Source: a virus. From it: a stretch of 64,000 nucleotides of DNA. Where the stretch lies: positions 1-64,000 of IMG/VR virus record IMGVR_UViG_3300005577_000030. The stretch is one strand, 5' to 3'. Both the position numbers and the translations under genes were made by a program. The stretch's first letter is position 1. Each line of letters starts with the position of its first letter. The notes below the pieces were generated by a model, which was not told the origin of the DNA, made no database searches, and saw only the letters and a list, made by a program, of their open reading frames with translations. Shown one piece after another: positions 16,614 through 26,420 of the stretch.

Positions 16614-17252
16614 ATGACACTTAGATTAAATAACCCTGGAACTACTAGAGTAGTTGATCCTGCCACTGGTAAAAATAGAACCGCCACTCATTTATCTACT
16701 AATATTAATATTTTAGTTGAAGGTATTGCTGTTGGAGCAATACAAAAAATGCAAGTTACTGAAAAGCGATCAATTAAAATGGTCGATGAGGTAGGGGGAG
16801 ATGGCCATGTGGACAGTGCACCTACATCGTCTACTGATGTAAGTGGTTCAATTGATCGTACTCGATTTGATGGTCAGAGAATTGCCGAAGCATTTATGAG
16901 AGGTTTCGTGCATGTTAAGTCTCAGCGTTTACCGTTTGATATTGAGATTCAGGATACGTTTAAGGGTGGTGATGATCAATCAGTTGTAATCACTACGATA
17001 AGAAACGTATGGATACAGAGTATTGATTATACATACCAAGCTGATAATTTTATAATTGTTGAAGGTATGAGTTGGGTAGCAGAGACGATCGATAGTATTA
17101 TGGGTTCAGGAGCTCCAGTTGTTGGGGACGTGAATGCACGAGGCGTAGCGTTAATAATCAATCCATTTGAGCGTCAGGCTGATATTGGGCTTTATCGTGG
17201 TGCATTGGATGGGGCTGGGTTATTAAATGCGATTGAGGGTTCTACGCTTTAA
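16614..17252 (+). CDS. Tail tube protein
   Basis: A 212-residue protein with ATG 7 bases after GAGG. Size, position after the sheath, and beta-rich sequence (NINILVEGIAVGAIQKMQVT, then FDIEIQDTF, then IIVEGMSWVAETI) fit the tail tube protein that stacks in hexameric rings inside the sheath. A central loop SIKMVDEVGGDGHVDSAPTS may be the inter-ring contact. Codon use shifts to G-ending codons (gag, aag, cag) compared with the sheath. I am fairly sure of the role from order and fold-like pattern, less from specific motif. Confidence 0.75.
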   Translation: MTLRLNNPGTTRVVDPATGKNRTATHLSTNINILVEGIAVGAIQKMQVTEKRSIKMVDEVGGDGHVDSAPTSSTDVSGSIDRTRFDGQRIAEAFMRGFVHVKSQRLPFDIEIQDTFKGGDDQSVVITTIRNVWIQSIDYTYQADNFIIVEGMSWVAETIDSIMGSGAPVVGDVNARGVALIINPFERQADIGLYRGALDGAGLLNAIEGSTL

Positions 17253-17376
17253 TAGGCTCCGTAGTTATATAAATTATAACATTTAATACTATTATTTTTA
17301 CAATTTAGAAAAATATATTATTTAGCATATTTATGACTAAATGATATATATTATATTATTAATTAAGGAGTATTAG

Positions 17377-18012
17377 ATGGCAAACATAGAAAGTCCGTTA
17401 GGTACAGTTACGCATTCAGCTGGGAAGAGAGTATTAACAGTTGATGATCAGTCTGAGGATTTTGAAACGAGAACATTTTCGTCAAATAATTCTGATGAAG
17501 AATTTGAGTCTAGATTTAGTAAAGAAGAGTTAGAGCAATTAGCGGCAGATCGAGATAGATTAAGAAGTACTCGAAAGGAAGCACAAGCTCAAAAAAATAA
17601 AATACCTGAAGCGGTAAAGAAGCGATTAGAAATTTTAACTGGTATTGGTAGATTAACTGAAGATATTGTTGTTGATAATGTAACATTTTCTATTAGATCA
17701 TTAAAGCCGAAAGAGAATAGAGAGATAGTGGAGCATGCGGCAACGAAGGATTTAACGGTTAGTCAGGCGTTTGATATTAGAAGTCAGACGATAGCTAGAG
17801 CATTATATAAAATAGATGGTCAGCTGATAGGGGCAGTATTAAATGATAACTCAATAGAAGGTAGAGTTAATTTTGTTGAGGAGATATTAGAGGAATCGTT
17901 AGTAAATCATTTATATAATAGATATCAAGAGTTATTGGTACAGAATAAAAAGAAATTTTCGAGTTTGGGTGATACAGAAGAAGAGGTGCTTGAGAACGTA
18001 AAAAAATTGTAA
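17377..18012 (+). CDS. Tail assembly chaperone, zero-frame product (gpG-like)
   Basis: A 211-residue protein with a strong AAGGAG site 7 bases before ATG. It has an acidic N-terminus, a charged helix (about 45-75) and a conserved-looking middle (VDNVTFSIRSLKPKENREIV) typical of tail assembly chaperones encoded between tube and tape measure. It ends at TAA 18010-18012 just after the slippery heptamer A AAA AAA. A fraction of ribosomes is expected to slip and read on into the -1 frame. The chaperone would coat the tape measure protein during tail assembly. Confidence 0.75.
   Translation: MANIESPLGTVTHSAGKRVLTVDDQSEDFETRTFSSNNSDEEFESRFSKEELEQLAADRDRLRSTRKEAQAQKNKIPEAVKKRLEILTGIGRLTEDIVVDNVTFSIRSLKPKENREIVEHAATKDLTVSQAFDIRSQTIARALYKIDGQLIGAVLNDNSIEGRVNFVEEILEESLVNHLYNRYQELLVQNKKKFSSLGDTEEEVLENVKKL
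18000..18006 (+). promoter_or_regulatory. Programmed -1 frameshift site (A AAA AAA)
   Basis: In the upstream frame the codons read gtA AAA AAA ttg taa, so the heptamer A AAA AAA is in the exact phase of a canonical -1 slippery sequence. After slipping, reading continues AAA AAA ATT GTA AAA GAG without a stop to 18386, giving KKIVKESDHRFIWFLCQKYQ. Tail chaperone pairs such as lambda G/GT use this mechanism at the same genome position. I saw no clear downstream pseudoknot. Confidence 0.8.
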
Positions 18013-18386
18013 AAGAGTCCGATCATAGATTCATTTGGTTTTTGTGTCAGAAGTATCAAAAATTGCCGGATGATGATTGGTTTGAAGAAATCGATCCTAT
18101 GGTGTGGCTCTGGATGTATATGAGTTGGATAGAAGATCAAAATTCGAAGCATAAATTTGCTAGAGATTATTCTGTATTTTTGGGTTCATTTAGTAATCCA
18201 GAAGCGGCGAAGCAAATTAATAAGAGAGATGATCCTGATTATGCATTGGATGATGAAGAATTTGAGAAGTCTTGGGAAAGAGTTATAGCTGATAGAGATA
18301 AAGTAATTAATAATGACGTAAATAAAGTTGAAAATGAAGGTAAATTAAGGCATAGAAGAAGAGTCTCTAAAAAGGTAATTAAATAA
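18006..18386 (+). CDS. Tail assembly chaperone, -1 frame extension (gpT-like)
   Basis: The frame has no good start: the only initiation codon near its beginning is TTG at 18042, without a ribosome binding site. It is open back through the slippery site, so it is best read as the extension of the 17377 gene. The fusion would have about 336 residues (210 from the first frame plus 126). The extension is Trp/Asp/Glu-rich at first (DDDWFEEIDPMVWLWMYMSW) and basic at the end (RHRRRVSKKVIK), as expected for the tape-measure-binding part. It overlaps the tape measure start by TAATG. Confidence 0.75.
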   Translation: MVKESDHRFIWFLCQKYQKLPDDDWFEEIDPMVWLWMYMSWIEDQNSKHKFARDYSVFLGSFSNPEAAKQINKRDDPDYALDDEEFEKSWERVIADRDKVINNDVNKVENEGKLRHRRRVSKKVIK

Positions 18387-20551
18387 TGGCTGACATAAAT
18401 GATGTTAAATCTGTAACTGATCTGTTATCACAAGTAACGGATGGTTTTAAGGATTTTTTTTCAAATTTAGAAAGTACATTAGAAAAATTATCTGGAATAC
18501 CTACACTTTTGGGTGGGGCGGATAACAGTTTAAATAAGGTAATAGATTCTTCAAAATTAGCAAATCGATCATTAAGTGAAACGAATGCTACGAGTTTAAA
18601 TTTAACTAAGACGATAACAGATTTTGGCTCAAGTTCAATTTCTGTATTTAAGGCATTTTCTGAAGGTAGTCATGAAAGTATTGATGCATTAGGAGATGTT
18701 AATAAAGGTATTACTACAGTTATTTCTTCAGTGGGATTATTAACATTAGGTGGGTCAAATGCGTTTTCTGGATTAAATGATGCTTCTAAATATACAATAA
18801 GTAATTTAAATGATTCTTTTATTCCTGTTTTAAATAGAGCATTTAGTTTATTAAATATAGGAACAGGTGATGGTCTTACGAGGACAATAAAAGATATTGC
18901 GACTAGTGGGGTTTTAGCTGTAGATTCGATTAATAATTTAGAAACATCATTGTTGGCTTTACATGCTCAAAGTGGTGATTTAACTACGGTATTGGATAAG
19001 ACTGGATCATCACAAAGTAATCTAACTAAATTAACTGATGAATATATTGCATCAATAGCGAGAACGGTAAATCAAACTGGTGCATCAATAAATACGGTAA
19101 TAAATTATTCCAAGGAAATATTGAAAATTCCTGGATTATATAATGAAATAATAAAGACTCCATTGGGGGAAAATTTAAGTTTTACTGAAGCAGCAATGAA
19201 GGCTACAGCAGGATCTACACAAGATTTAGGTGCTACTTTAGAGATTGCGAAGCAGCAGATGTTAAATTTTAAAAATAGTGGACAATCTTCATTAGAGTTA
19301 TTGAGTAGAATGCAATCAGTAAGTCAGTCATTAGCAGTACCGTTTAATTTAATTCAGAGTCAAGTAAAACAAACGGCGGATCAATTTAAATTTTTGGGAG
19401 ATAATACTCAAGGTGCATTAACGATATTTAATCAAGTTGGAGAGGGGTTACAAAAATCAAAAATTGGTCCTGGAGCTATGGCGGAGTTAGTTAATGATGT
19501 TGTTGGGTCTATAGGGCAATTAGATATAGCGCAGAAATCATTTTTATCGGCTCAATCTGGTGGGGCGGGAGGTTTGCAGGGTGGATATCAAATTGATCAA
19601 TTATTATCAGAGGGGAAGATAAATGAAGTCTATTCAAAGATAGAGGCTTCATTACGTCAGGAATTTGGTGGTAAGATAACTACATTAAAAGAGGGAGCTA
19701 GTGATGCTGGTTCTGCTCAGCAATTAACAAAAGAGGTTGCATTTTTAACACAGGGTCCGTTTGGTCAAATTGTTAAGAGTAGTCAAGAAGCGTATAAATT
19801 ATTAGAGAGTTTTAAGGCTGGAATTACGCCAGTTAAAGCTCCTACAGAATCTGAATTAAAAACAGGATTAAGTCAAACAATTGATAAGGGTTCAGAATTA
19901 GAGAAGAATCAATATACTGAATTGCAAAAAATATCCAATAATACTGATATTTTTAGATTATATGCTCAAAAAGAATTGGGCCAAAATGTAAGAGAAGTAA
20001 CAAAAACTGAGTTAAATAATGTAGCAAATCCGACATCATTGGAAGAGTCTACACAAAATGCTCCGAATGCAAGTAAAGCTTTATTATATACTGGTACGGA
20101 TATTGTTGCTGGAGTTAAGGATGTATTTAATAAATTAACTAGTACAAATTTAGTAGAACCAACAAATATAGAAAGTAATTTAAAAAATAGAATAAATGTA
20201 GAAGCACCAACTGAGTCATTAAAAACGATAACTAATAATATATTTCAACCTACGCCTGTGGAGATTAATTCATCAAGAAATAATCAAAATAATATACCGC
20301 AAGTTATTTCTCCAGATATAAATGCACAAAGAAATAGAGATGAAATATTGAAACAGCAGCAAGAAGAGAGACCTGATACAGTTTTGGCTAGTTCAAAGGG
20401 TGATCAGACATTAATAATTAAAGTTAATAGTACTGGATTAAGTGGAGTTGAGGAAGAAAGAATAATTGCAAAGGCTAGAGTTAGTACAATTAAGGCAATA
20501 GAAACGAGTGATCATAATTCTAGTATAGTTGGTCATCAGGGTAATCAATAG
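18386..20551 (+). CDS. Tape measure protein
   Basis: A 721-residue, Ser/Thr/Leu-rich, largely helical protein directly after the chaperone pair, which is the universal place of the tape measure gene. Residues 1-170 contain helical heptad-like stretches (LLSQVTDGFKDFFSNLESTL), the middle is Gln/Leu/Ala-rich, and the last 150 residues are Asn/Pro-rich and probably flexible. At the usual 1.5 angstrom per residue it would set a tail of roughly 100 nm. No peptidase or lysozyme domain is visible. Many codons end in G. The role is inferred mainly from context. Confidence 0.65.
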   Translation: MADINDVKSVTDLLSQVTDGFKDFFSNLESTLEKLSGIPTLLGGADNSLNKVIDSSKLANRSLSETNATSLNLTKTITDFGSSSISVFKAFSEGSHESIDALGDVNKGITTVISSVGLLTLGGSNAFSGLNDASKYTISNLNDSFIPVLNRAFSLLNIGTGDGLTRTIKDIATSGVLAVDSINNLETSLLALHAQSGDLTTVLDKTGSSQSNLTKLTDEYIASIARTVNQTGASINTVINYSKEILKIPGLYNEIIKTPLGENLSFTEAAMKATAGSTQDLGATLEIAKQQMLNFKNSGQSSLELLSRMQSVSQSLAVPFNLIQSQVKQTADQFKFLGDNTQGALTIFNQVGEGLQKSKIGPGAMAELVNDVVGSIGQLDIAQKSFLSAQSGGAGGLQGGYQIDQLLSEGKINEVYSKIEASLRQEFGGKITTLKEGASDAGSAQQLTKEVAFLTQGPFGQIVKSSQEAYKLLESFKAGITPVKAPTESELKTGLSQTIDKGSELEKNQYTELQKISNNTDIFRLYAQKELGQNVREVTKTELNNVANPTSLEESTQNAPNASKALLYTGTDIVAGVKDVFNKLTSTNLVEPTNIESNLKNRINVEAPTESLKTITNNIFQPTPVEINSSRNNQNNIPQVISPDINAQRNRDEILKQQQEERPDTVLASSKGDQTLIIKVNSTGLSGVEEERIIAKARVSTIKAIETSDHNSSIVGHQGNQ

Positions 20552-20559
20552 GAAAATAT

Positions 20560-21546
20560 ATGGCATTTCAACCTTTACAACCATCAGATCCATTTGAAAC
20601 AGCTGGAAGATTAAGTGGAAATTCGAAGAGTAATTTTTCGTCTAGTTATAATTCTGGACAAAATTTTACAGCAACACAAGGGCCGGCGCAGAGTGGATTT
20701 GGAACTCGTCAAAGTCAGGTACCAAATAATAGGGCAGCTGGGACGAAGAGAAATTTAATGCGATGGTTGGTTCCAGAGATGCCGATAGTTGAGATGTATG
20801 TAAATCCGCAATCTGTTAGTTATAATTATTCTAAGCAGATAACTGAGCAAAGAACGAAAGGTGGTTATGTACTTCAATATTGGGGAGAAAATTTAACTAC
20901 ATTAACATTGGGAGGAACTACTGGGACATCTGGTATTGAGGGAATTAATGTTTTATATGATGTATATAGGAATGAGCAATTGATGTTTGATCCGTATGCA
21001 TTAGTTTTACAATCTCAAGTTGATGCTCAGGCCCAAAGTGATACGAATTTTGATTTATTTGGAAATTCTGCATTAAATCCTAGTGGTCCAAATAGTTTTA
21101 ATGGAGTTGCGAATTTATTAACTGGTAAATCAAATGTAAATACAGGTACACGTCCTAAGCCTACATTAGCATCTATGGCTTTTACAGTTGAATTATATTG
21201 GTCTGGAGAGGTTTATAGAGGATATTTTAAGGATTTTACAGTAGTTGAAAGAGCTGATAATTTGGGAATGTTTGATTATACGATTAATTTTAGGGTGACA
21301 CAGAAGCGTGGATTTAGGCAGAACTTTTTGGGATGGCACAGATCGGCAACGAGTGGCCCGAGTAATTCAAATCCTAATTATGGAACGCCTCATAGTTTTG
21401 CCGCTTCATTGGATGCGATACCTACAGCTCAGAGAAACAGTGTTGATCAGCCTGGGTTAAATAGTCCATTTGTTGATATAGGTAGAAATACGAATAGTAA
21501 TCTTAATGATCAAGGAAATGCTGTTATTAATGCATTTGATGTATAA
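20560..21546 (+). CDS. Baseplate/tail-tube junction protein
   Basis: A 328-residue protein. After a flexible Ser/Gln/Asn-rich N-terminus (about 1-55) it shows PEMPIVEMYVNPQSVSYNYS and TKGGYVLQYWGENLTTLTLG, a pattern I associate with baseplate proteins of contractile tails that sit between tube and hub. Residues 205-265 (FTVELYWSGEVYRGYFKDFT) continue the beta-rich fold. The C-terminal 60 residues are again low-complexity. It lies immediately after the tape measure and overlaps the hub gene by TAATG. Confidence 0.6.
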   Translation: MAFQPLQPSDPFETAGRLSGNSKSNFSSSYNSGQNFTATQGPAQSGFGTRQSQVPNNRAAGTKRNLMRWLVPEMPIVEMYVNPQSVSYNYSKQITEQRTKGGYVLQYWGENLTTLTLGGTTGTSGIEGINVLYDVYRNEQLMFDPYALVLQSQVDAQAQSDTNFDLFGNSALNPSGPNSFNGVANLLTGKSNVNTGTRPKPTLASMAFTVELYWSGEVYRGYFKDFTVVERADNLGMFDYTINFRVTQKRGFRQNFLGWHRSATSGPSNSNPNYGTPHSFAASLDAIPTAQRNSVDQPGLNSPFVDIGRNTNSNLNDQGNAVINAFDV

Positions 21547-24500
21547 TGAGTTTTTTAGGTAATATAAGTACAGCAGGAAATAAATTATTAGGAGCGATAA
21601 ATGAACAATTTACTCCTGGTGAAAATACTCCAAGAAGTTTAGATTCGGTAGATCCATCTGATCCGGATAGAACTACGAATTTTGGTACTTTGGGTGATTT
21701 TGCGTCAAAAATAGATAAAAGTGCATTACGCTCATATGTGGAAACTGGATTAATTAGAAATGTAAAACCACATAATTTAGAAATATTAATGCAGGAACCT
21801 GAGTTAACAGTAATTGTTAAAAAGCGATTATTTTCATCATTAATTGATAATTATAGATTTGAATTAATGTCACCTGAAGATAAGTTATTTATAAGGGCTA
21901 GTAAAAAATTATTTAAAAATAAATGTCAGGCTATAGCAACATATGAAAAATTAACAAAGATTGATCGTATTGTAAAAAATACTGGAATTTTAAATGAATT
22001 TTTGGTACCTCAAATTATAGCGGGTATTAATGGATTAAGCGCATTAGGTGTAAATATAGTAGATGGAAAAACTAAAAATATATTAGATACATTGCAAAAA
22101 GTAATGAGTTTTTCTGATCCTTCTCAAATTACAAATTGGAATGTGGCAAATGATCCTGCTTTTTATTCAGAGATGGGTGAGGGCACTGGTACATTTGATT
22201 TAACGTTAATTTCGAGTATAAATACAACAACTTCAACGAAATTTGGTAATGGAAGTTGTAGTTTAACAATTGAAGATCCGTACAATTTAATGTCAATAAC
22301 GGAAGAAGATATTGAAAAAGCTTTAGCAGATGCTTCTAGTATATTTAATAGTAGCAGTTTTTTTAGAGAAACCCAAGATACATTAGATAAAATTATTAGT
22401 GATTATAAAAAACAATTAAATGATTCTAGGGTGCGAAGAGGTGCTGCTCCGATTAATTTTTTGATTAATGATGATACGATATTATATAGAAGAGTTCGGG
22501 CAATTGTTGATGAAATTGGGCAAGAAATATTTTTTAATTACGATCCTGGTGTTTTAGGTGTAGCGTCATCAGTTGATGTAGATGATAAGGGATTGCCTGT
22601 ATTAAATCAATTAAATTCTGGAGAGTTGAAATTATTTATAAGTATAACAAAAAATATTTATCAATTATTAAATTTACAAAGATCAACTCAGTCTCAATTA
22701 AATAATTTGGATGATGCCACTCATGAAAATGTAAATTATGTACGAGATAAGATGACATTGCATTACATGGGTAAAACGATAATTCAAACTATGGATGTAA
22801 TTCATGTTTTTATGAGTTCTAAAACAAGTTTGGATAATAAGGTAATAGGATTTGATAAAGCTAGTTTAAGTGGTGGTAGTTTATTAGGAGCTTTGAATAA
22901 TGCTACAAATAATCTTCAACAAAGTTTTAATAATATTGCTGGTTTTTTTGGTGGTAATGTTCAGAATACTATGATTGAAGCGGAGAAAGATGCAATAGTT
23001 GGGGCAGAATTTCCGACATGGCTTTGGTTATTATTAAGAAATACATTTACGAGACAATCAGCTGGAGTTCAGGTTTTTACTGGAGTAGTTGGTCCGGCTA
23101 CTAGTTCATATAATGCTAGTGATGGAAAATATATAGTAAATATTTCAGCTGAAGATAATACCAAATATATGAGAATGGGTCAAATTAATATTAAACCTTC
23201 TACAGATGTTTATAATGGTCCTTTGTATGATCCGTTAACTCCATTTAAATTAGATTTTGATGCTTCTACTGGGTTTCAAAATGGTGAATTTCCTGAATTA
23301 TTAGATGAAAATAAAAAATTATTACAATCTGGATTAATTAAGTTTAAAAATGGACCAATGCGTGGAAGTATTGCGTCTGAAAGTTTATATAAATTACAAA
23401 ATGGAGAACCTGTACAGGGAAGTTCTTCTTTGAATTATAGAGTTGTATTAAATGATCCTGATGGTTTTATTTATCGTTGGAAATCAGGAATTGGTGCATT
23501 AACTACTTTTGGTACTCCTAATCCATTAACTTCTATAGATACTAAATTAGGGCAATCATTAACAAAAGATCCATTTGCTGGTCAAGATGTAATGAATGTA
23601 TTGTCATTATTAGTAACAGGTCAGCCATATAATTATAATACTTTCGTTGTTTCTGGAATTAAGTCTGGTAATTTATCTAGAGATGATATTCTAAATCAAG
23701 ATGGATCGGTTTCTTTTTATAGAGGTTTGGTGGCAAGTTTAACTAAGGATAATTTAACTTGGGGTAATTTCATTCCATTTAAGCATGAAATTATTAATGA
23801 AAGAAGTTTAAATTTTCTAGTTAAGGGACAATTTGATGTTAGTACGGCTAATACTAAATTAAATGATTTATTGCAACAGAGAGCTAATTTTCTTGATCAA
23901 TTGAGTTTAACAGCAAATGGGAAAGAATTTGCGACTAATCCTCAGGCATTTGCGATAAATTCAAATTATGTTCCTAAATTATCAAATACTGAAATTACAG
24001 CAAATGATCCAGCGGTAATTGCGGCTCAATCTATAGTTAATATAAATAAAGAAATAGCGGTTATTACAAATGATTTATTTAATTATTTATCATTGGCAAA
24101 TATTAATAATGGATCTTTAAAGTTTTACGGTGATGATATTTCTTATGATCCTAATATTTCTGATGATAATTCTTTAACTGAAGAGCAAAAAGTTAAAAAT
24201 AGAAAAGAATTTAGAAAAAAATTAAATTATTTAACTCAAAGACGATTATGGAAAGTTAAAGCTAATGAGGATGTTAATTTATTTATTGTAGATGATCAAT
24301 ATGATAAAAATTATGATATTCAGGCTTTTGAGAAAACATTAGCTGGAAAATTAAGTTTATTAAATCCTGAATATACACAAGTTGGAGATCAAATACCAAG
24401 AATTGCTGCAGAATTGGGATTAGAAGTATTTGCAGATTCTCAGGGTCACATTAGAGCTCGTCCACCTGCTTATAATAAAGTTCCTAGTTCTGTTTTTTAT

Positions 24501-26420
24501 AAAATGATTAGGCAGACAATTGAAAAGAAAAAGAGAATATTTCCAAAAGTATTAGAAAGTTTATTTGTAAATCAAGTAGATGGAACAAAAGAACAATTAG
24601 AAATTAATGAAGATCAAATAAGATATAGATGTGCACTATTGAGTTTTAATGATGATGAAAGTTCAGAAAAATTCTTAAGTGGAAACGGTTCTAGTTTTAA
24701 ATTTGTAACTGGGTCTGATGGATTTTTAGGTGGTCGAGATTTAAAAAATATGTTTCAAGAAGCTAATCCAGATTTAAAAGAAGGATTAACTTATAAACCA
24801 TTAAAATCTATTAATTCAGTTCTTTCTGGACAGTTAAAACAGACTGCTATATTTAATTTTCAAATTAAGATTACAGCAGTTCAAACAAATAGTATTTTTG
24901 CTGCTGGAGTTAATGTTTCACGAGCTACAGAAATTGCGAATAGATTAAAAACAAAAGGAATTACAGTTACAAATCCTATCACCACTCAAATTACAACTCA
25001 AGTAGCGGCACTAGGGTTAATTGATGAAATAGCTAGATTAATTGCTGAGAGACAGAATTTAATAAAAACTATATCTAATGCTATGAAGAATCTTAGTGAT
25101 GGAGTTGCTGTAAATACTGATCCGAAAAAAGCAAGAGCATTACTTTATCCAGCAATTAACACAAAAACAACTATGCCTGATTTATTAGAGCATATGATTG
25201 AGGATGAAGATAATGATGATTTAGGTCCAGGATCAGGGGCTAGATATATAATTAGAGATAATCAAATTTTAGACTTAAGTATTACGGAAAATGCTCCAGA
25301 ATATACCAGTGTAGAAGTTCATGGATTATTTGCAGAGGGTTTGGCTTCTCCTCCAAACGCATTTAATTCTAATTCTGGTGGTAATTTAATTTCTAGTGCA
25401 TTTGCTACAGATTATGATTTATGGAGAATGTATGGATTTAAAAAATCTCAACCAATTCCAGCGCATTCTTTATCTGATCCTGATTCGCAACTTGCCCCAT
25501 TAGCTGTATTTCTTTTAAATAGAGCTAGAAAAAATATATTAAGAGGAAATTGCAGTATTATTGGAAATGAATATATGCAAGCTGGTGAAGTTATATATAT
25601 AGAAAGTAAAAATTTATTATTTTATGTAGAAGATGTCAAACATTCTTTTTCTTATAGCGGACAATTTCAAACATCATTAAGTTTAAGTTTTGGTCATGCT
25701 CCTGGTGAATATATACCTACTATGTTAGATATAATTGGTAAAGCCTTATATTCTAAAAAACATAATGCAAATTTGGTTAGGCATGTTCGTCAGGGTTATG
25801 CAAATGGAGAAATTCCAATTACTTCATTAATAACAGAAAATAATATTGCAAATTCTGATATGGATAATTTAATTGGCGGTACATTTGGTAATCAGAATAG
25901 AAAAAATTTAATTAATATGGTAGTATCAGCTAGTGGTATTTTAACTCCAAATGTAGGTAAAAAACCAGTCTTAGAATTAAGAATTTATTATAATTCTGCT
26001 GCTGATACAAATTTAATTAATATAGCAAATACCGTACATGATTGGATATTAAATCCTACTTCTAAATCTTTGGGAGGTGATTTATTACCAGATGCAAAAT
26101 ATGATGGAAAAATTGGATTAAATCCTGAAGATATTAAAGTTGTTCAAGTGAAATTAGATGATACTAGTGTTTCTGCTTCTCCTTCACCTCAAGCTTGGAA
26201 TTTGGTAAGAAATGCTATAGATACAAAGCCATTTCCATTTAATCCCGCTATTGAGACTCAGGAACAAAATGTATTGTTCCATAATATTATTGATGCTTGG
26301 GTAACATTTGAAGATATTCCGCAAACTGTAGCTACTTCAAAAATTGCTATTGGGACGAATCAAGATGCAATAGCGGCAGAGCAAAAATTATTAAATGATA
26401 TAGGTGCTAAGAATGGGTAG
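21546..26420 (+). CDS. Very large baseplate hub protein
   Basis: A 1,624-residue protein. Around residues 955-985 it has AAELGLEVFADSQGHIRARP, and around 1,345-1,390 GEVIYIESKNLLFYVEDVKH followed by SFSYSGQFQTSLSLSFGHAP. These are patterns typical of gp27/gp44-type hub domains. The N-terminal 500 residues are helical and contain no catalytic motif I recognise. Its place between the tube-junction protein and the OB-fold spike agrees with a hub. At about 1,600 residues it is far longer than T4 gp27 (391), so it probably carries extra domains. Its end overlaps the spike gene by 8 bases. Confidence 0.55.
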   Translation: MSFLGNISTAGNKLLGAINEQFTPGENTPRSLDSVDPSDPDRTTNFGTLGDFASKIDKSALRSYVETGLIRNVKPHNLEILMQEPELTVIVKKRLFSSLIDNYRFELMSPEDKLFIRASKKLFKNKCQAIATYEKLTKIDRIVKNTGILNEFLVPQIIAGINGLSALGVNIVDGKTKNILDTLQKVMSFSDPSQITNWNVANDPAFYSEMGEGTGTFDLTLISSINTTTSTKFGNGSCSLTIEDPYNLMSITEEDIEKALADASSIFNSSSFFRETQDTLDKIISDYKKQLNDSRVRRGAAPINFLINDDTILYRRVRAIVDEIGQEIFFNYDPGVLGVASSVDVDDKGLPVLNQLNSGELKLFISITKNIYQLLNLQRSTQSQLNNLDDATHENVNYVRDKMTLHYMGKTIIQTMDVIHVFMSSKTSLDNKVIGFDKASLSGGSLLGALNNATNNLQQSFNNIAGFFGGNVQNTMIEAEKDAIVGAEFPTWLWLLLRNTFTRQSAGVQVFTGVVGPATSSYNASDGKYIVNISAEDNTKYMRMGQINIKPSTDVYNGPLYDPLTPFKLDFDASTGFQNGEFPELLDENKKLLQSGLIKFKNGPMRGSIASESLYKLQNGEPVQGSSSLNYRVVLNDPDGFIYRWKSGIGALTTFGTPNPLTSIDTKLGQSLTKDPFAGQDVMNVLSLLVTGQPYNYNTFVVSGIKSGNLSRDDILNQDGSVSFYRGLVASLTKDNLTWGNFIPFKHEIINERSLNFLVKGQFDVSTANTKLNDLLQQRANFLDQLSLTANGKEFATNPQAFAINSNYVPKLSNTEITANDPAVIAAQSIVNINKEIAVITNDLFNYLSLANINNGSLKFYGDDISYDPNISDDNSLTEEQKVKNRKEFRKKLNYLTQRRLWKVKANEDVNLFIVDDQYDKNYDIQAFEKTLAGKLSLLNPEYTQVGDQIPRIAAELGLEVFADSQGHIRARPPAYNKVPSSVFYKMIRQTIEKKKRIFPKVLESLFVNQVDGTKEQLEINEDQIRYRCALLSFNDDESSEKFLSGNGSSFKFVTGSDGFLGGRDLKNMFQEANPDLKEGLTYKPLKSINSVLSGQLKQTAIFNFQIKITAVQTNSIFAAGVNVSRATEIANRLKTKGITVTNPITTQITTQVAALGLIDEIARLIAERQNLIKTISNAMKNLSDGVAVNTDPKKARALLYPAINTKTTMPDLLEHMIEDEDNDDLGPGSGARYIIRDNQILDLSITENAPEYTSVEVHGLFAEGLASPPNAFNSNSGGNLISSAFATDYDLWRMYGFKKSQPIPAHSLSDPDSQLAPLAVFLLNRARKNILRGNCSIIGNEYMQAGEVIYIESKNLLFYVEDVKHSFSYSGQFQTSLSLSFGHAPGEYIPTMLDIIGKALYSKKHNANLVRHVRQGYANGEIPITSLITENNIANSDMDNLIGGTFGNQNRKNLINMVVSASGILTPNVGKKPVLELRIYYNSAADTNLINIANTVHDWILNPTSKSLGGDLLPDAKYDGKIGLNPEDIKVVQVKLDDTSVSASPSPQAWNLVRNAIDTKPFPFNPAIETQEQNVLFHNIIDAWVTFEDIPQTVATSKIAIGTNQDAIAAEQKLLNDIGAKNG

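Noticed and set aside
17266-17282. AT-only inverted repeat gttata-tataac downstream of the tube gene
   Set aside because: Only 6 weak pairs without a T-run, too little for a terminator claim.
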